From contig JAVBWI010000004.1 of NCBI GenBank assembly GCA_036677445.1, positions 310,001-374,000 of the forward strand: a stretch of DNA of 64,000 nt. Direction: 5' to 3'. The notes under the pieces were generated by a model that ran no database searches, had not been told where the DNA came from, and saw nothing but the letters and a program-made list of their open reading frames with translations. Positions 8,626 through 17,136 of the stretch are shown piece by piece. A program made the position numbers and the translations under genes. Numbering within the stretch: position 1 is the first letter of the stretch; each line of letters opens with the position of its first letter. The DNA is from JAVBWI01 sp036677445 (lineage in GTDB: Bacteria; Bacillota; Clostridia; Christensenellales; CAG-138).

Positions 8626-10148
8626 TATGCTCCCCTCCTCTTTGAACCGGCCATATAAAGGCCCAGTTCCTGCACGGTGACCTCTTTCGGATCGAATTCA
8701 CCCACAATGGCGCCCTCGTATATCACCAGTATCTTGTCGCTGATGTTCATGACCTCATCGAGTTCCAGCGAAACCAGCAGCACTGCCTTGCCCTCGTCCC
8801 GTTGGGCGACCAGCTGCCGGTGAATGTACTCTATAGCGCCTACATCCAGTCCGCGGGTGGGCTGTACGGCGATGAGTATGTCCGGATCGTAGTCGATCTC
8901 GCGCGCAACGATGGCCTTCTGCTGATTGCCGCCGCTCATGCTTCTTGCAGGTGTCATCGGACCTTGTCCGCTGCGGATATCAAAGCGGCCAATCAGCGCT
9001 TTTGAGTAGCTGCGCGTAGCCGCAAACTTCCTGAAGCCGTTTTTCTGGAATTCCGGCATGAAGTACTTTTTAAGAACAAGGTTGTCTTCCAGCGTATAAT
9101 CGAGCACCAGCCCGTGCTTATGCCGGTCTTCCGGGATATGCGCCATACCGGCGACATTGCGGGCGCGAATGGTCTTGTGCGTGATATCCTCGCCGTTTAG
9201 CAGTATCTGTCCGCTTTCCATCGGCATCAATCCGGTAAGCGCATAAACCAGTTCGCTCTGCCCGTTGCCGTCGATGCCGGCAATGCAGACGATCTCGCCC
9301 CTGCGCACGGTAAAAGACACGTCGTTGACGGATTTTTTGATATGATGCCTGGATGCGACCGTAAGGTGCTTCACTTCAAATACCGGCTCGCCGATCTTCG
9401 GTTCGTCTTTTTCTACCTCGAGCATGACCTTGCGGCCCACCATCATCTCAGACATTTCTTCTTTGGATGTCGTCGCGACGTCAATGGTGCCTATATACTT
9501 GCCCTTGCGTAGCACGGTGCACCGGTCGGCCACCGCTTTGATCTCATTAAGCTTGTGGGTAATAAACAGTATGGATTTTCCTTCGGCCGTCAAGCCGCGC
9601 ATAATCTTCATCAGCTCTTCGATTTCCTGCGGGGTCAGCACGGCGGTAGGCTCGTCGAATATCAATATCTCATTTTCACGGTAGAGCATTTTGAGTATTT
9701 CCACGCGCTGCTGCATCCCCACTGTAATATCCTCGACCAAGGCGTCTGGATCCACCTTCAGGCCGTATTTCTCGGAAAGGGCGACGACTTTTTTCCGCGC
9801 CTCATCCATCTTCAAAAAGCCATGCTGCGTGGTCTCAACGCCCAATATAATGTTTTGGAGTACGGTAAAATTGTGTACGAGCTTGAAGTGCTGGTGCACC
9901 ATGCCGATGCCCAAAGCGTTGGCGTCGTTGGGATTGTGGATCTTAACTTCCCTGCCATCCTTTTTGATGGTTCCCTTCTCCGGCTGGTAGAGGCCGAACA
10001 GCACGCTCATAAGGGTGGATTTCCCCGCACCGTTCTCACCCAGCAGCGCATGAATCTCCCCTTTTTTCAACTGCAGCGTGATGTCGTCATTTGCGATGAT
10101 GCCGGGAAAAATTTTGGTAATGTGAAGCATTTCGATCACATTGTTCAT
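8625..10148 (-). CDS. Nucleoside ABC transporter ATP-binding protein (two ABC domains)
   Basis: A 507-residue protein with tandem ABC domains. The first has Walker A GENGAGKST, signature VGMQQRVEI and Walker B ILIFDEPTAVLTP. The second has the degenerate Walker A GIDGNGQSE and signature MSGGNQQK, typical of sugar/nucleoside importer ATPases. I start at the ATG at 10148, preceded by AAGGAGTGACGGC; a longer frame exists but lacks a ribosome site. It lies about 210 bp downstream of the binding-protein gene, with a terminator-like hairpin in between. Confidence 0.93.
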   Translation of the reverse strand: MNNVIEMLHITKIFPGIIANDDITLQLKKGEIHALLGENGAGKSTLMSVLFGLYQPEKGTIKKDGREVKIHNPNDANALGIGMVHQHFKLVHNFTVLQNIILGVETTQHGFLKMDEARKKVVALSEKYGLKVDPDALVEDITVGMQQRVEILKMLYRENEILIFDEPTAVLTPQEIEELMKIMRGLTAEGKSILFITHKLNEIKAVADRCTVLRKGKYIGTIDVATTSKEEMSEMMVGRKVMLEVEKDEPKIGEPVFEVKHLTVASRHHIKKSVNDVSFTVRRGEIVCIAGIDGNGQSELVYALTGLMPMESGQILLNGEDITHKTIRARNVAGMAHIPEDRHKHGLVLDYTLEDNLVLKKYFMPEFQKNGFRKFAATRSYSKALIGRFDIRSGQGPMTPARSMSGGNQQKAIVAREIDYDPDILIAVQPTRGLDVGAIEYIHRQLVAQRDEGKAVLLVSLELDEVMNISDKILVIYEGAIVGEFDPKEVTVQELGLYMAGSKRRGA

Positions 10149-10303
10149 GCCGTCACTCCTTACATTCACCCGAATGACCGTTTCGGGTATTTTATAAAAA
10201 TCGATGTATTTGTGAATGTATGCTTATAAATCTATTATATCCGATATAACGAAAAGAATAAATAACGAGTAATGCCATAAATGCTATTGCCGAAAAAATC
10301 AAA

Positions 10304-10335
10304 AATCAGGCAGGCAGTTACCTGCCTGCCTGATT
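10304..10335 (-). terminator. Terminator-like hairpin between binding protein and ATPase genes
   Basis: AATCAGGCAGGCA pairs with TGCCTGCCTGATT over 13 bp around a 6-nt loop. On the minus strand the stem is followed by TTTTTGATTTTTT. It follows the stop of the binding-protein gene and precedes the ATPase gene. It probably acts as a leaky terminator giving excess binding protein over the membrane complex. Confidence 0.82.
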
Positions 10336-10361
10336 CAGCGTCTAACTGGGAATTCTGCAGA

Positions 10362-11504
10362 TTACTCGACGACAGTGACTTTTGCGTTGGAGAGCGTAAG
10401 CTCGGCAGCGCTTTGCGCAGCATCGTCCTTCAGGATGGTGATTTCTTTGTTGGCGATCTTTGCGTAGAGCGCATCGTAATCCGCCTGGGTGAAGGTGGTG
10501 AACTTGGAATTTTCCATGGGCAGACTGACGGAGCCGACGGAAGCATCCAGCACCAACGATTCACCGCCGGGGAAAGTGCCGCCGTAATACTGGCCAAGCA
10601 TTTTTTCAACGCCGGGCGCCAGGGACTTCATAGCGGAAGTAATGATTGTTTCGGACTCGCCGCTCTGATCCCCGTCTACGCCAATGCTCTTCGCGCCCGC
10701 GGCTTCAGCCGCCGCAAACACGGAGAAGCCGACCGCGCCGCCACAGCCGAATATCACTTCGGTGCCCGCGTTGTACCAGGAAGCGGCCAGGTTCTGCGCT
10801 TCGGGAGTGGCTTCGAAACCGCCGGTGTAGTAGTACATGATATCGACATTTACGCCCAGCTCCGCAGCCGCGTCATTCGCGCCCTGTACGAAGCCGTAAC
10901 CGAAACGGACCACCGCGGGAACGGCCATGCCGCCCATGAAGCCAAGCTTGGTGTAGCCATCTTTAACCGTGGCATAACCGGCGAGATAACCGGATTCATG
11001 CTCGGCATATTTGATGCCGACAACGTTTTCGTTGGTCTTATAGTTGGGAGCACCGGCAGACCAGTCGTTATCATTGGGGTAACCGTCAAGCAAAATGAAG
11101 GATACGTCAGGATATTCATCCTGCGCGATATAGATGGGGGTCTCAAACAGGAAGCCAGGGGTTACGATGACCTTTGCGCCGTTCTGAACAGCCAAGTCGA
11201 TCTGGGCAAGATACGCGTCGTTGGACTGCTCGGTGGGCTGATAGTACTTATGCGTGATGTTGTTCGCTTTCGCATAGGCAACAACGCCTTCCCATGCGCC
11301 CTGGTTGAAGGATTTGTCATCGATGGTGCCGATATCGGTGATGAGTGCAATCTCATACCCCTCGGCTGCGGGCGCCCCGGTGGGCTCCACGGCGGCGGGC
11401 GTTTCCGCGGCAGGCTTTTCCGCGGCAGGCTGCTCTGCGGGTGCACAAGCGGCCATCGCGAAGACCATCATCAGCGCGAGAAGTAAGGCAAATACTTTCT
11501 TCAT
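10362..11504 (-). CDS. BMP-family nucleoside-binding lipoprotein
   Basis: A 380-residue lipoprotein with signal peptide and lipobox FAMAAC (Cys20), then a Pro/Ala/Glu linker to about residue 48. The BMP (PnrA-like) domain follows, starting YEIALITDIGTIDDKSFNQG. Further family hallmarks are GDQSGESETIITSAMK and a GGFEATPEAQNLA segment. PnrA/BmpA proteins bind purine or pyrimidine nucleosides outside the membrane. The start is the ATG after AAAGGAGGAGAAATCCAAC; the upstream in-frame extension is not needed. It is the first gene of the importer operon. Confidence 0.93.
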   Translation of the reverse strand: MKKVFALLLALMMVFAMAACAPAEQPAAEKPAAETPAAVEPTGAPAAEGYEIALITDIGTIDDKSFNQGAWEGVVAYAKANNITHKYYQPTEQSNDAYLAQIDLAVQNGAKVIVTPGFLFETPIYIAQDEYPDVSFILLDGYPNDNDWSAGAPNYKTNENVVGIKYAEHESGYLAGYATVKDGYTKLGFMGGMAVPAVVRFGYGFVQGANDAAAELGVNVDIMYYYTGGFEATPEAQNLAASWYNAGTEVIFGCGGAVGFSVFAAAEAAGAKSIGVDGDQSGESETIITSAMKSLAPGVEKMLGQYYGGTFPGGESLVLDASVGSVSLPMENSKFTTFTQADYDALYAKIANKEITILKDDAAQSAAELTLSNAKVTVVE

Positions 11505-11890
11505 GTTGGATTTCTCCTCCTTTGTGTTTTTCACGGCAAAAGCCGCAATATGCGGCGCAAATGAATTACACCACATATATTGTATTGTAGCAAATAATTA
11601 TCCGAAAAAAAAGGGGGTGATAAAAATATACCCCTTAACTGGAAAATCGTGTATTTGACGTGCAAATACATGTGCCGCAAATAGCATTGCGCACTTTTTG
11701 CAATGCATGCGATTTGCGTATGGTTATGGAGGCACGCTTTCAGGCCTGGCCTGCAGGCTGCTTCAGAAGAGCATATTTGAGTTGACTTCATCGGTGCACT
11801 CAAGTATAATGTGTCTGTGTTGCGCTACGATCCGGCACACACTGCAACAGCACGGCGTGTAATGTTGCATCAGAGGGGAGGGATAAGGAA
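11505..11890. other. Intergenic region between bmp-type gene and rpsU
   Basis: About 385 bp between divergent genes. It contains a GCCGCA/TGCGGC inverted repeat (11542-11556) in the leader of the binding-protein gene, possibly an operator or leader hairpin, and the rpsU promoter. I looked for a purine riboswitch core and did not recognise one. No coding sequence is supported. Confidence 0.6.
11782..11810 (+). promoter_or_regulatory. Sigma-A-type promoter for rpsU
   Basis: TTGACT (11782-11787), 17-bp spacer, TATAAT (11805-11810). It lies about 80 bp before the rpsU start and is close to the vegetative consensus. Confidence 0.8.
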
Positions 11891-12061
11891 ATGGAAATCC
11901 GTGTTGGAGAAAACGAGTCTCTTGAGAGTGCTCTCAAACGGTTTAAACGCAAATGCGCCCGCTCTGGCGTCTTAGCGGAAGTCCGCAGGCGCGAGCATTA
12001 TGAAAAGCCCAGCGTGAAGCGGAAGAAAAAAGCGGAAGCTGCAAGGAAGCGCAAGTATTGA
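11891..12061 (+). CDS. rpsU: 30S ribosomal protein S21
   Basis: A 56-residue highly basic protein starting MEIRVGENESLESALKRFKR and ending in a Lys/Arg-rich tail (KRKKKAEAARKRKY), the standard bS21 sequence and length. It binds the small ribosomal subunit near the anti-Shine-Dalgarno region and helps initiation. The ATG follows GGATAAGGAA. The gene is short and has its own promoter and terminator, so it is probably transcribed alone. Confidence 0.96.
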   Translation: MEIRVGENESLESALKRFKRKCARSGVLAEVRRREHYEKPSVKRKKKAEAARKRKY

Positions 12062-12169
12062 TCTGTCGGTTCAAACAGGGCTGCGGCAGCAGACCCTCCC
12101 GAATATCCCCACTGCCGTGCGGTAAGCGCAGCGGATTCCGCCAACACAGTTATATTTGAACCATCGCAG

Positions 12170-12197
12170 CACCCGGATTTACCGGGTGTTGTTTTTA
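12170..12197 (+). terminator. rpsU terminator
   Basis: CACCCGG (12170-12176) pairs with CCGGGTG (12182-12188) around ATTTA, followed by TTGTTTTTA. A simple intrinsic terminator about 110 bp after the rpsU stop. Confidence 0.85.
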
Positions 12198-12234
12198 TTT
12201 GCCTTCGCATACACTGCACAAAGGAGATGATCGC

Positions 12235-12504
12235 ATGGGCGGAGAGCACGAACACTGCATTACGTTTACGGAGCTCAAATGCAAGGACGTCATTAACATA
12301 TGCGACGGCGCGCGGCTGGGACGCGTCTGCGATATCGAAATGGATTTGTGTGACTGCCAGGGCCATGTCACCGCTATTATCATACCCGGTCCCTGCAAGC
12401 TGTTCGGCATATTACGCAGCGATGAAGAGCTTGTTATTTCCTATCACTGCATCACCAAGATCGGCGACGATGTGATCCTGGTAGACATTCCGGCGAAAAC
12501 CTAA
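12235..12504 (+). CDS. ylmC: YlmC/YmxH family PRC-barrel protein
   Basis: An 89-residue protein with the PRC-barrel pattern: a strand pair around CKDVINICDGARLGRVCDIEMD and GHVTAIIIPG, then LFGILRSDEELVISYHCITKIGDDVILVDI. YlmC/YmxH members are conserved in spore formers; a sporulation role has been proposed but the molecular function is unknown. Start chosen at the ATG after AAAGGAGATGATCGC; the in-frame extension upstream has no ribosome site. It sits just upstream of nrdR, a common association. Confidence 0.82.
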   Translation: MGGEHEHCITFTELKCKDVINICDGARLGRVCDIEMDLCDCQGHVTAIIIPGPCKLFGILRSDEELVISYHCITKIGDDVILVDIPAKT

Positions 12505-12592
12505 ATGCAGACGCTAGGCGGCCGTACGATCCTGTGTTATACTTTAAGTGGTTTTTTTCGATGCAAAATGACAGGATCGAGAGGGTTGCAGT

Positions 12593-13048
12593 ATGAAATG
12601 CCGCTATTGCACTTCTACGGAAAGCAAAGTGATTGACAGCCGCCCCACAGATGATGGTTCAGCAATACGTCGGCGCCGCGAGTGCATGGGCTGCGGCAAG
12701 CGCTTCACCACCTATGAAAAAATAGAAGAGCTCCCCATCATGGTCGTTAAAAAGGATGGCCGCCGGGAGCCCTTCGACAGTGAAAAAATACTCACCGGTA
12801 TCCGCCGCGCCTGCCAGAAACGCCCGATATCCGCCGCCGCGCAGGACAAGCTGGTGGAAGACGTGGTGCGCGAGGTGTTCAATTCCCTCGAGCAAGAAAT
12901 TCCCAGCTCGCGCATCGGGGAACTTGTCATACAGCGGCTCAAGGAGCTTGACGAAGTCGCTTACGTGCGCTTTGCCTCCGTTTACCGTCAGTTTAAGGAT
13001 ATCAACACGTTCATGCAGGAGCTGGAACTGCTGCTGCGGGAGAAATGA
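12593..13048 (+). CDS. nrdR: Ribonucleotide reductase repressor NrdR
   Basis: A 151-residue ATP/dATP-sensing repressor. It has an N-terminal zinc ribbon (Cys3, Cys6, Cys31, Cys34) with the DNA-binding RRRRECMGCGKRFTTYE segment, then an ATP-cone domain (VVKKDGRREPFDSEKILTGI). It represses ribonucleotide reductase genes when dNTPs are plentiful. No reductase genes are in the window. The last 4 bp (ATGA) overlap the next gene. Confidence 0.96.
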   Translation: MKCRYCTSTESKVIDSRPTDDGSAIRRRRECMGCGKRFTTYEKIEELPIMVVKKDGRREPFDSEKILTGIRRACQKRPISAAAQDKLVEDVVREVFNSLEQEIPSSRIGELVIQRLKELDEVAYVRFASVYRQFKDINTFMQELELLLREK

Positions 13049-13944
13049 TGCATTACGACTTTCCCGAAGCCCTTTTGCGGATACGCCGGGGCTATGATTA
13101 CCATGAAACAAACGGCATAGGTTTCTTTACATTGCCTGCCTTTACGCAGTCCGGCATGGTAAACCACGGATTTTCCGCCCGTGGCGGCGGTGTAAGCAAA
13201 GGTCCTTACGCCTCGCTGAACCTGAGCTTCACGCGCCCTGAAGAGCTTCGCGAAAATGTCATGGAAAATTACCGCCTGTTTGCCCAAGCCGCGGGTATTG
13301 GGTGGCAGTCCATGGTGATGGACAGCTTCGAACACGGCGTCACCGTGCTGCCGGTGGATGAAAAAGACGCCGGAGCGGGGTATCTGAACCCTCCCCTTCC
13401 CTATTGCGACGGGCTCATCACAAACGACCCGCGCATTACTCTTATCACCGGCCATGCGGATTGCCTGCCGCTGTACCTGCTTGACCCTGCGCATCGGTGT
13501 ATCGGGCTTGCGCATGCGGGCTGGAAGGGAACGCTGGGCAAGATCGGGCTCATAGCCGCGCGGCTGATGCAAACGCGCTATGGCGCGGAGCCTGCGCGCA
13601 TGCTTGCGGGCGTCGGCCCCTGCATCTGCCAAAGCTGTTTTGAGGTGGATGTCGACCTGGGGCACCGGTTTACGGAAGCCTACCCCGGCGTTCCCTGCGT
13701 TGCCCCCGGGAAGCCGGGTAAGGCGCATATCGACCTGGCGATGGCGGTTGCCGCGCAATTCCTTGAAGCGGGTATACTGCCGGAGAATATTACGCTGATG
13801 GATATTTGCACATTCGAGGATGCGGCACGCCTGTACTCGCACCGCAGGGATCGGGGGCAAACCGGGGGAATGGCCGCGTATATGCAGCTGGTTCCGCCGC
13901 CGCGCGACGCATTCCTGCAAACGCCGCCGGCCGTAAACGTATAA
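13045..13944 (+). CDS. pgeF: PgeF/YfiH (LACC1-type) protein, multicopper-oxidase-fold purine nucleoside phosphorylase
   Basis: A 299-residue protein of the YfiH/YlmD family. Family marks are GHADCLPLYL, GLAHAGWKGTLG and GPCICQSCFEV, whose His and Cys residues bind zinc. Family members were long called polyphenol oxidases; characterised ones are purine nucleoside phosphorylases/adenosine deaminases, and the E. coli homologue removes misincorporated residues in peptidoglycan precursors. Coupled to nrdR by a 4-bp overlap. The gene ends just before the strong convergent terminator. Confidence 0.9.
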   Translation: MMHYDFPEALLRIRRGYDYHETNGIGFFTLPAFTQSGMVNHGFSARGGGVSKGPYASLNLSFTRPEELRENVMENYRLFAQAAGIGWQSMVMDSFEHGVTVLPVDEKDAGAGYLNPPLPYCDGLITNDPRITLITGHADCLPLYLLDPAHRCIGLAHAGWKGTLGKIGLIAARLMQTRYGAEPARMLAGVGPCICQSCFEVDVDLGHRFTEAYPGVPCVAPGKPGKAHIDLAMAVAAQFLEAGILPENITLMDICTFEDAARLYSHRRDRGQTGGMAAYMQLVPPPRDAFLQTPPAVNV

Positions 13945-13956
13945 TTTTATAAAACG

Positions 13957-14001
13957 AAAAACCCGCTTACAAAGTCCACAGGACTTTGTAAGCGGGTTTT
14001 T
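13957..14001. terminator. Very strong bidirectional terminator, 21-bp perfect stem
   Basis: Positions 13957-13977 pair perfectly with 13981-14001 around the 3-nt loop ACA. T-runs lie on both strands, so the convergent pgeF and acyltransferase transcripts both end here. The stop codon of the minus-strand gene (14001-14003) lies at the foot of the stem. The loop-proximal AAAGTCC/GGACTTT core is the same as in the third hairpin of the repeat blocks near 24.4 and 35.9 kb. Confidence 0.93.
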
Positions 14002-16031
14002 TATACGTTTTCTGCCTGCCTGCTCATCCATGCGTACAGCGCGCCCACGATGCGTTCTTTTTCCTCGGCGCGGCCGTTAGCCGGATCGAACGTAACGCCG
14101 GGGCCTATTGTGAGCGTACGGCGGCTCTTATCCGCATACATGGGATAAAACGTGGTACTATTGCCCGTCCGTTTGTAATATTCCCCGCCGATGGCCGCAA
14201 AGCCGGAATAAAACCCGGATACGCCGGTTGTCTGGTATTTTCCCTCCCCCGGATTTTCGGGAAAGAGCAGAATATTGTCTTCATACTCCATGGCGTCCAC
14301 CGTCAGGCGCATGGTCTTTATCACATCCCGCGCGGTGCCGCGATAAACGGGGATGGGATCAAGCGAGTGCAGCACAAACAGTACGAGCGGCGCAAACAGG
14401 CGCGGCAACCGGGCGCGCAGGCGCTCCGGTATCCAACGGAACAGCGACTCTACCCCCCCGTTAAGATGCCTTGCGACGATTTCCCGGTCCAGCATGCTGG
14501 CGACCACCCATGAACGGAAATAGAAAGGCAAATGCAGATTGGTAATGAGCGGGCCGTAAACCTCCAGATGGTTGCACACAAATACCACCGGACCATGCTC
14601 CGTGTCCACCTGCTCCGCCCCAACCACCCGGCAGGGCATGAGCGGGCGTATCAGCGCGCGCAGTACGCTTGGCGCTATGCGCCGCGACTGCTGTATCAGC
14701 TTCATTTGCAGGCGTGTTTTAAGCGCTGGGTTTACCTTGCCCGCGCGCTGCTGCGCACGGTAATGGGCAAGCTTCCTGGCATAATCCTTATCGAGCGGCT
14801 GCATGAGCGCGTAAAGCAGCGCGATGCCTATGAATACCGGCGGCCAGAGAAATATGGAGCGCAGCAGCATCCGTAAGGCCGGCATGGTCTCCCATCCGTC
14901 CGGCCTCCCTTCCGAGGCAAACGTTACGATGGTAAGCATCAAAAGCAGCAGCAGTGTTGAAAGCGTAAGATTCCACTCCACCATTGCCTGCGTGTTGTCA
15001 CGGTAGCCTGTAAGCTCTTCAGGCTGCATATCCAGCTCCAGCACGGCCTGCATGTCCTGCCCCAAGCCGAGTATGATGGAGAGCATGCATGCCAGGCCGG
15101 CGCCCCACAGCAGGTAGGAAAGCACCGACATCCAGCCGGAAAACCATTGCCTGTACGCGCCGATGATTGCAAAGAAAAGCAGCAGCGCCCCTACCGCAAA
15201 TACGGAGGGCTTATCGAACCGGGTCAGCGCTTTGCGCCGCAGAAAAAGAAGTGTGAGCGCCGTCATGCCGCCCACCAGCAGCAGCCATGCAGCAAGACCC
15301 CAAAACAGAGTAAGCATCGTGCTCTCGGGCTCGATACGCATATAACAAATATACGTGAGCAGCGCAAGGTTGAGCGCAACGATCGTGCTGGAGGTCATAC
15401 GGTTATAAATCCGATACGCCGAAACGCGATGCAGCTTATCCGCATCCGCAGCAGAGCGAATAGGTTTGTGCGGCACCTGTACCGCCTGGTATGCAAACGC
15501 CACAACGCCCGTTGCCACCACCATAGTGATAATTTCATGGAAAGCGTCGGCTGTGACCCGCGGCACCAGCACCCCCGCCACCGCGGCGCTTAGCGAGATA
15601 TGCGCGATAAGCAGCAGAACAATACGCCATGTTCGTTTCACCAGGAGGCGCTGCGCCATCACGGTCGTTACGCCCTGCCGCAGAAGCAGCAGGCCGATGC
15701 AGATTAAAAGCGCAATGAAATGCTCATGCCCCGTCAGCGCGGGGTACACCAGCAGCAGGCATACGCATAAAAGGGCGGATGCCAGAAACAGCGCCAGGCC
15801 GCGCGCCTGAATGCTGACCGGCAGCAGCGCGCTGTTGCGCTTGCTGTACAGCCGCGCAAACACCACCAGCACCTGGCCCGCAAGATACAGCGCGCCGCCG
15901 AGCACCGTACTGTATACGAGCTGTTCGCTCAAACATATGGCAATATACAGGTGGAATGCGTCCACCAGCTTGACATAGAGTACGCCTTCCCAGGTGTTCT
16001 CACGCCGGATGGGCAAAATGGGTTCAGCCAT
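14001..16031 (-). CDS. Polytopic membrane protein with C-terminal PlsC-like acyltransferase domain
   Basis: A 676-residue protein. The first ~420 residues contain about ten hydrophobic segments with an MFS-like look. Residues about 455-676 resemble the lysophosphatidate acyltransferase (PlsC) fold: VVFVCNHLEVYGPLITNLH, a Pro-Val-Tyr-Arg-Gly-Thr segment, LLFPENPGEG and FYPMYADK. The usual catalytic NHxxxxD reads NHLEVYG, so the conserved Asp is replaced by Gly. The start is the ATG at 16031 after GAAGGAGTATA. It overlaps the end of buk by 8 bp. A lipid acyl transfer or flipping role is inference; the domain join lies within one uninterrupted frame. Confidence 0.68.
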   Translation of the reverse strand: MAEPILPIRRENTWEGVLYVKLVDAFHLYIAICLSEQLVYSTVLGGALYLAGQVLVVFARLYSKRNSALLPVSIQARGLALFLASALLCVCLLLVYPALTGHEHFIALLICIGLLLLRQGVTTVMAQRLLVKRTWRIVLLLIAHISLSAAVAGVLVPRVTADAFHEIITMVVATGVVAFAYQAVQVPHKPIRSAADADKLHRVSAYRIYNRMTSSTIVALNLALLTYICYMRIEPESTMLTLFWGLAAWLLLVGGMTALTLLFLRRKALTRFDKPSVFAVGALLLFFAIIGAYRQWFSGWMSVLSYLLWGAGLACMLSIILGLGQDMQAVLELDMQPEELTGYRDNTQAMVEWNLTLSTLLLLLMLTIVTFASEGRPDGWETMPALRMLLRSIFLWPPVFIGIALLYALMQPLDKDYARKLAHYRAQQRAGKVNPALKTRLQMKLIQQSRRIAPSVLRALIRPLMPCRVVGAEQVDTEHGPVVFVCNHLEVYGPLITNLHLPFYFRSWVVASMLDREIVARHLNGGVESLFRWIPERLRARLPRLFAPLVLFVLHSLDPIPVYRGTARDVIKTMRLTVDAMEYEDNILLFPENPGEGKYQTTGVSGFYSGFAAIGGEYYKRTGNSTTFYPMYADKSRRTLTIGPGVTFDPANGRAEEKERIVGALYAWMSRQAENV

Positions 16032-17112
16032 TATACTCCTTCGCTTTTTCTTCTCCTCGCAGTACGCGCAGCGCACCCTCCGCGAGCGCCTTCAGCTCAT
16101 CTTCGCCGGGGTACACGCGCACAGGCGCGATGAGGCTCACGCGGTTCTTAATGGCGCCGGTAAAGCGCGTGCTGTAAGCAAGGCCGCCCGTAAGCACGAT
16201 AGCGTCCACGCGCCCTTCGAGCACGGCCACCATAGCGCCGATCTCCTTGGATACCTGATACGCCATGGATTCGAGCACCAGCGCGGCGTAATCGTCCCCT
16301 TCCTTGATGAGCTTCTCGCAGGCGCGCAAATCGTGCGTACCGAGGTAAGCACTCATGCCGCCGCCGCGCGTGACGCGGTCCACCAGTTCCTTCTCCGTAT
16401 ACGCGCCGGAAAAGCACATGCGGATGAGCGGCTCTGCAGGGATGCCGCCGGTACGCTCGGGGCTGAAGGGCCCTTCGCCCGCAAGGCCGTCGTTGACGTC
16501 GATTACGCGGCCGTAGCGGTGCGCGCCCACCGTGATGCCGCCGCCCATGTGCGCGACGATAAAGCGGCAATCCTCATAATTCCTGCCCATTTCCTTCGCG
16601 CAGCGCCGTGCCACCGCCTTCTGGTTGAGCGCATGGAACACGCTGCGCCGCTCAATGCCGGGCATGCCGGTCAGTTTGGCGTAGGGATCCATTTCATCCA
16701 CGACAACAGGATCTACTACAAATGCAGGCTTGCCGGTCTTCCGGCCTAGCTCGGCCGCAATGATGCCGCCGAGCGATGAAGCATGCGATGCGGCGGTGGA
16801 ATGCGTCAGATCATGGATCATGCGTTCGTTGACCAGATATACGCCGCTGTCGATAGGCTCAACCAGCCCGCCGCGGCCGACGATGGCGTCGAACGACTGC
16901 AAATCCAGGTGATGATCCGCCACCATCTTCATGACCAGTTCCAGCCGCATATCTTTTTGTTCGGCAATGGAGCCGTACTTATCGATTTCGCCCTTGGAGT
17001 GGCGCACCACATCCTCAAGCAGCATGGTTTCATCCTCAAACACGCCCAGCTTTGTGGAGGTGGAGCCGGGGTTAATGACTAAAAAACGATAGGCATCCTT
17101 TTTTTCGCTCAT
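16024..17112 (-). CDS. buk: Butyrate kinase
   Basis: A 362-residue acetokinase-family enzyme converting butyryl phosphate plus ADP to butyrate plus ATP (or the reverse, or acting on branched-chain acyl phosphates). Family motifs are the N-terminal phosphate loop LVINPGSTSTKLGVF, VGRGGLV, FIVAHMGGGITVGAH and VLTGGLAYS. An AGAAAGGAAGAAAGCC ribosome site precedes the ATG. The usual partner phosphotransbutyrylase (ptb) is not in the window. Upstream ilvN suggests a link to branched-chain metabolism. Confidence 0.93.
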   Translation of the reverse strand: MSEKKDAYRFLVINPGSTSTKLGVFEDETMLLEDVVRHSKGEIDKYGSIAEQKDMRLELVMKMVADHHLDLQSFDAIVGRGGLVEPIDSGVYLVNERMIHDLTHSTAASHASSLGGIIAAELGRKTGKPAFVVDPVVVDEMDPYAKLTGMPGIERRSVFHALNQKAVARRCAKEMGRNYEDCRFIVAHMGGGITVGAHRYGRVIDVNDGLAGEGPFSPERTGGIPAEPLIRMCFSGAYTEKELVDRVTRGGGMSAYLGTHDLRACEKLIKEGDDYAALVLESMAYQVSKEIGAMVAVLEGRVDAIVLTGGLAYSTRFTGAIKNRVSLIAPVRVYPGEDELKALAEGALRVLRGEEKAKEYNG

Positions 17113-17136
17113 GGCTTTCTTCCTTTCTGACCGCTC

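Noticed and set aside
10281..11486. 401-codon open frame on the plus strand opposite the nucleoside-binding protein gene
   Set aside because: It is the complement of a clear lipoprotein gene, shows no family pattern, and has no ribosome site. Similar long antisense frames at 12988-14031, 17964-19262, 19532-20677, 42531-43712, 43884-45023, 49331-50443 and 59355-60368 were rejected for the same reason; high G+C third positions keep opposite frames open.
11505..11890. Purine riboswitch in the leader of the nucleoside importer
   Set aside because: I did not find the conserved three-way-junction core; only one short inverted repeat is present.
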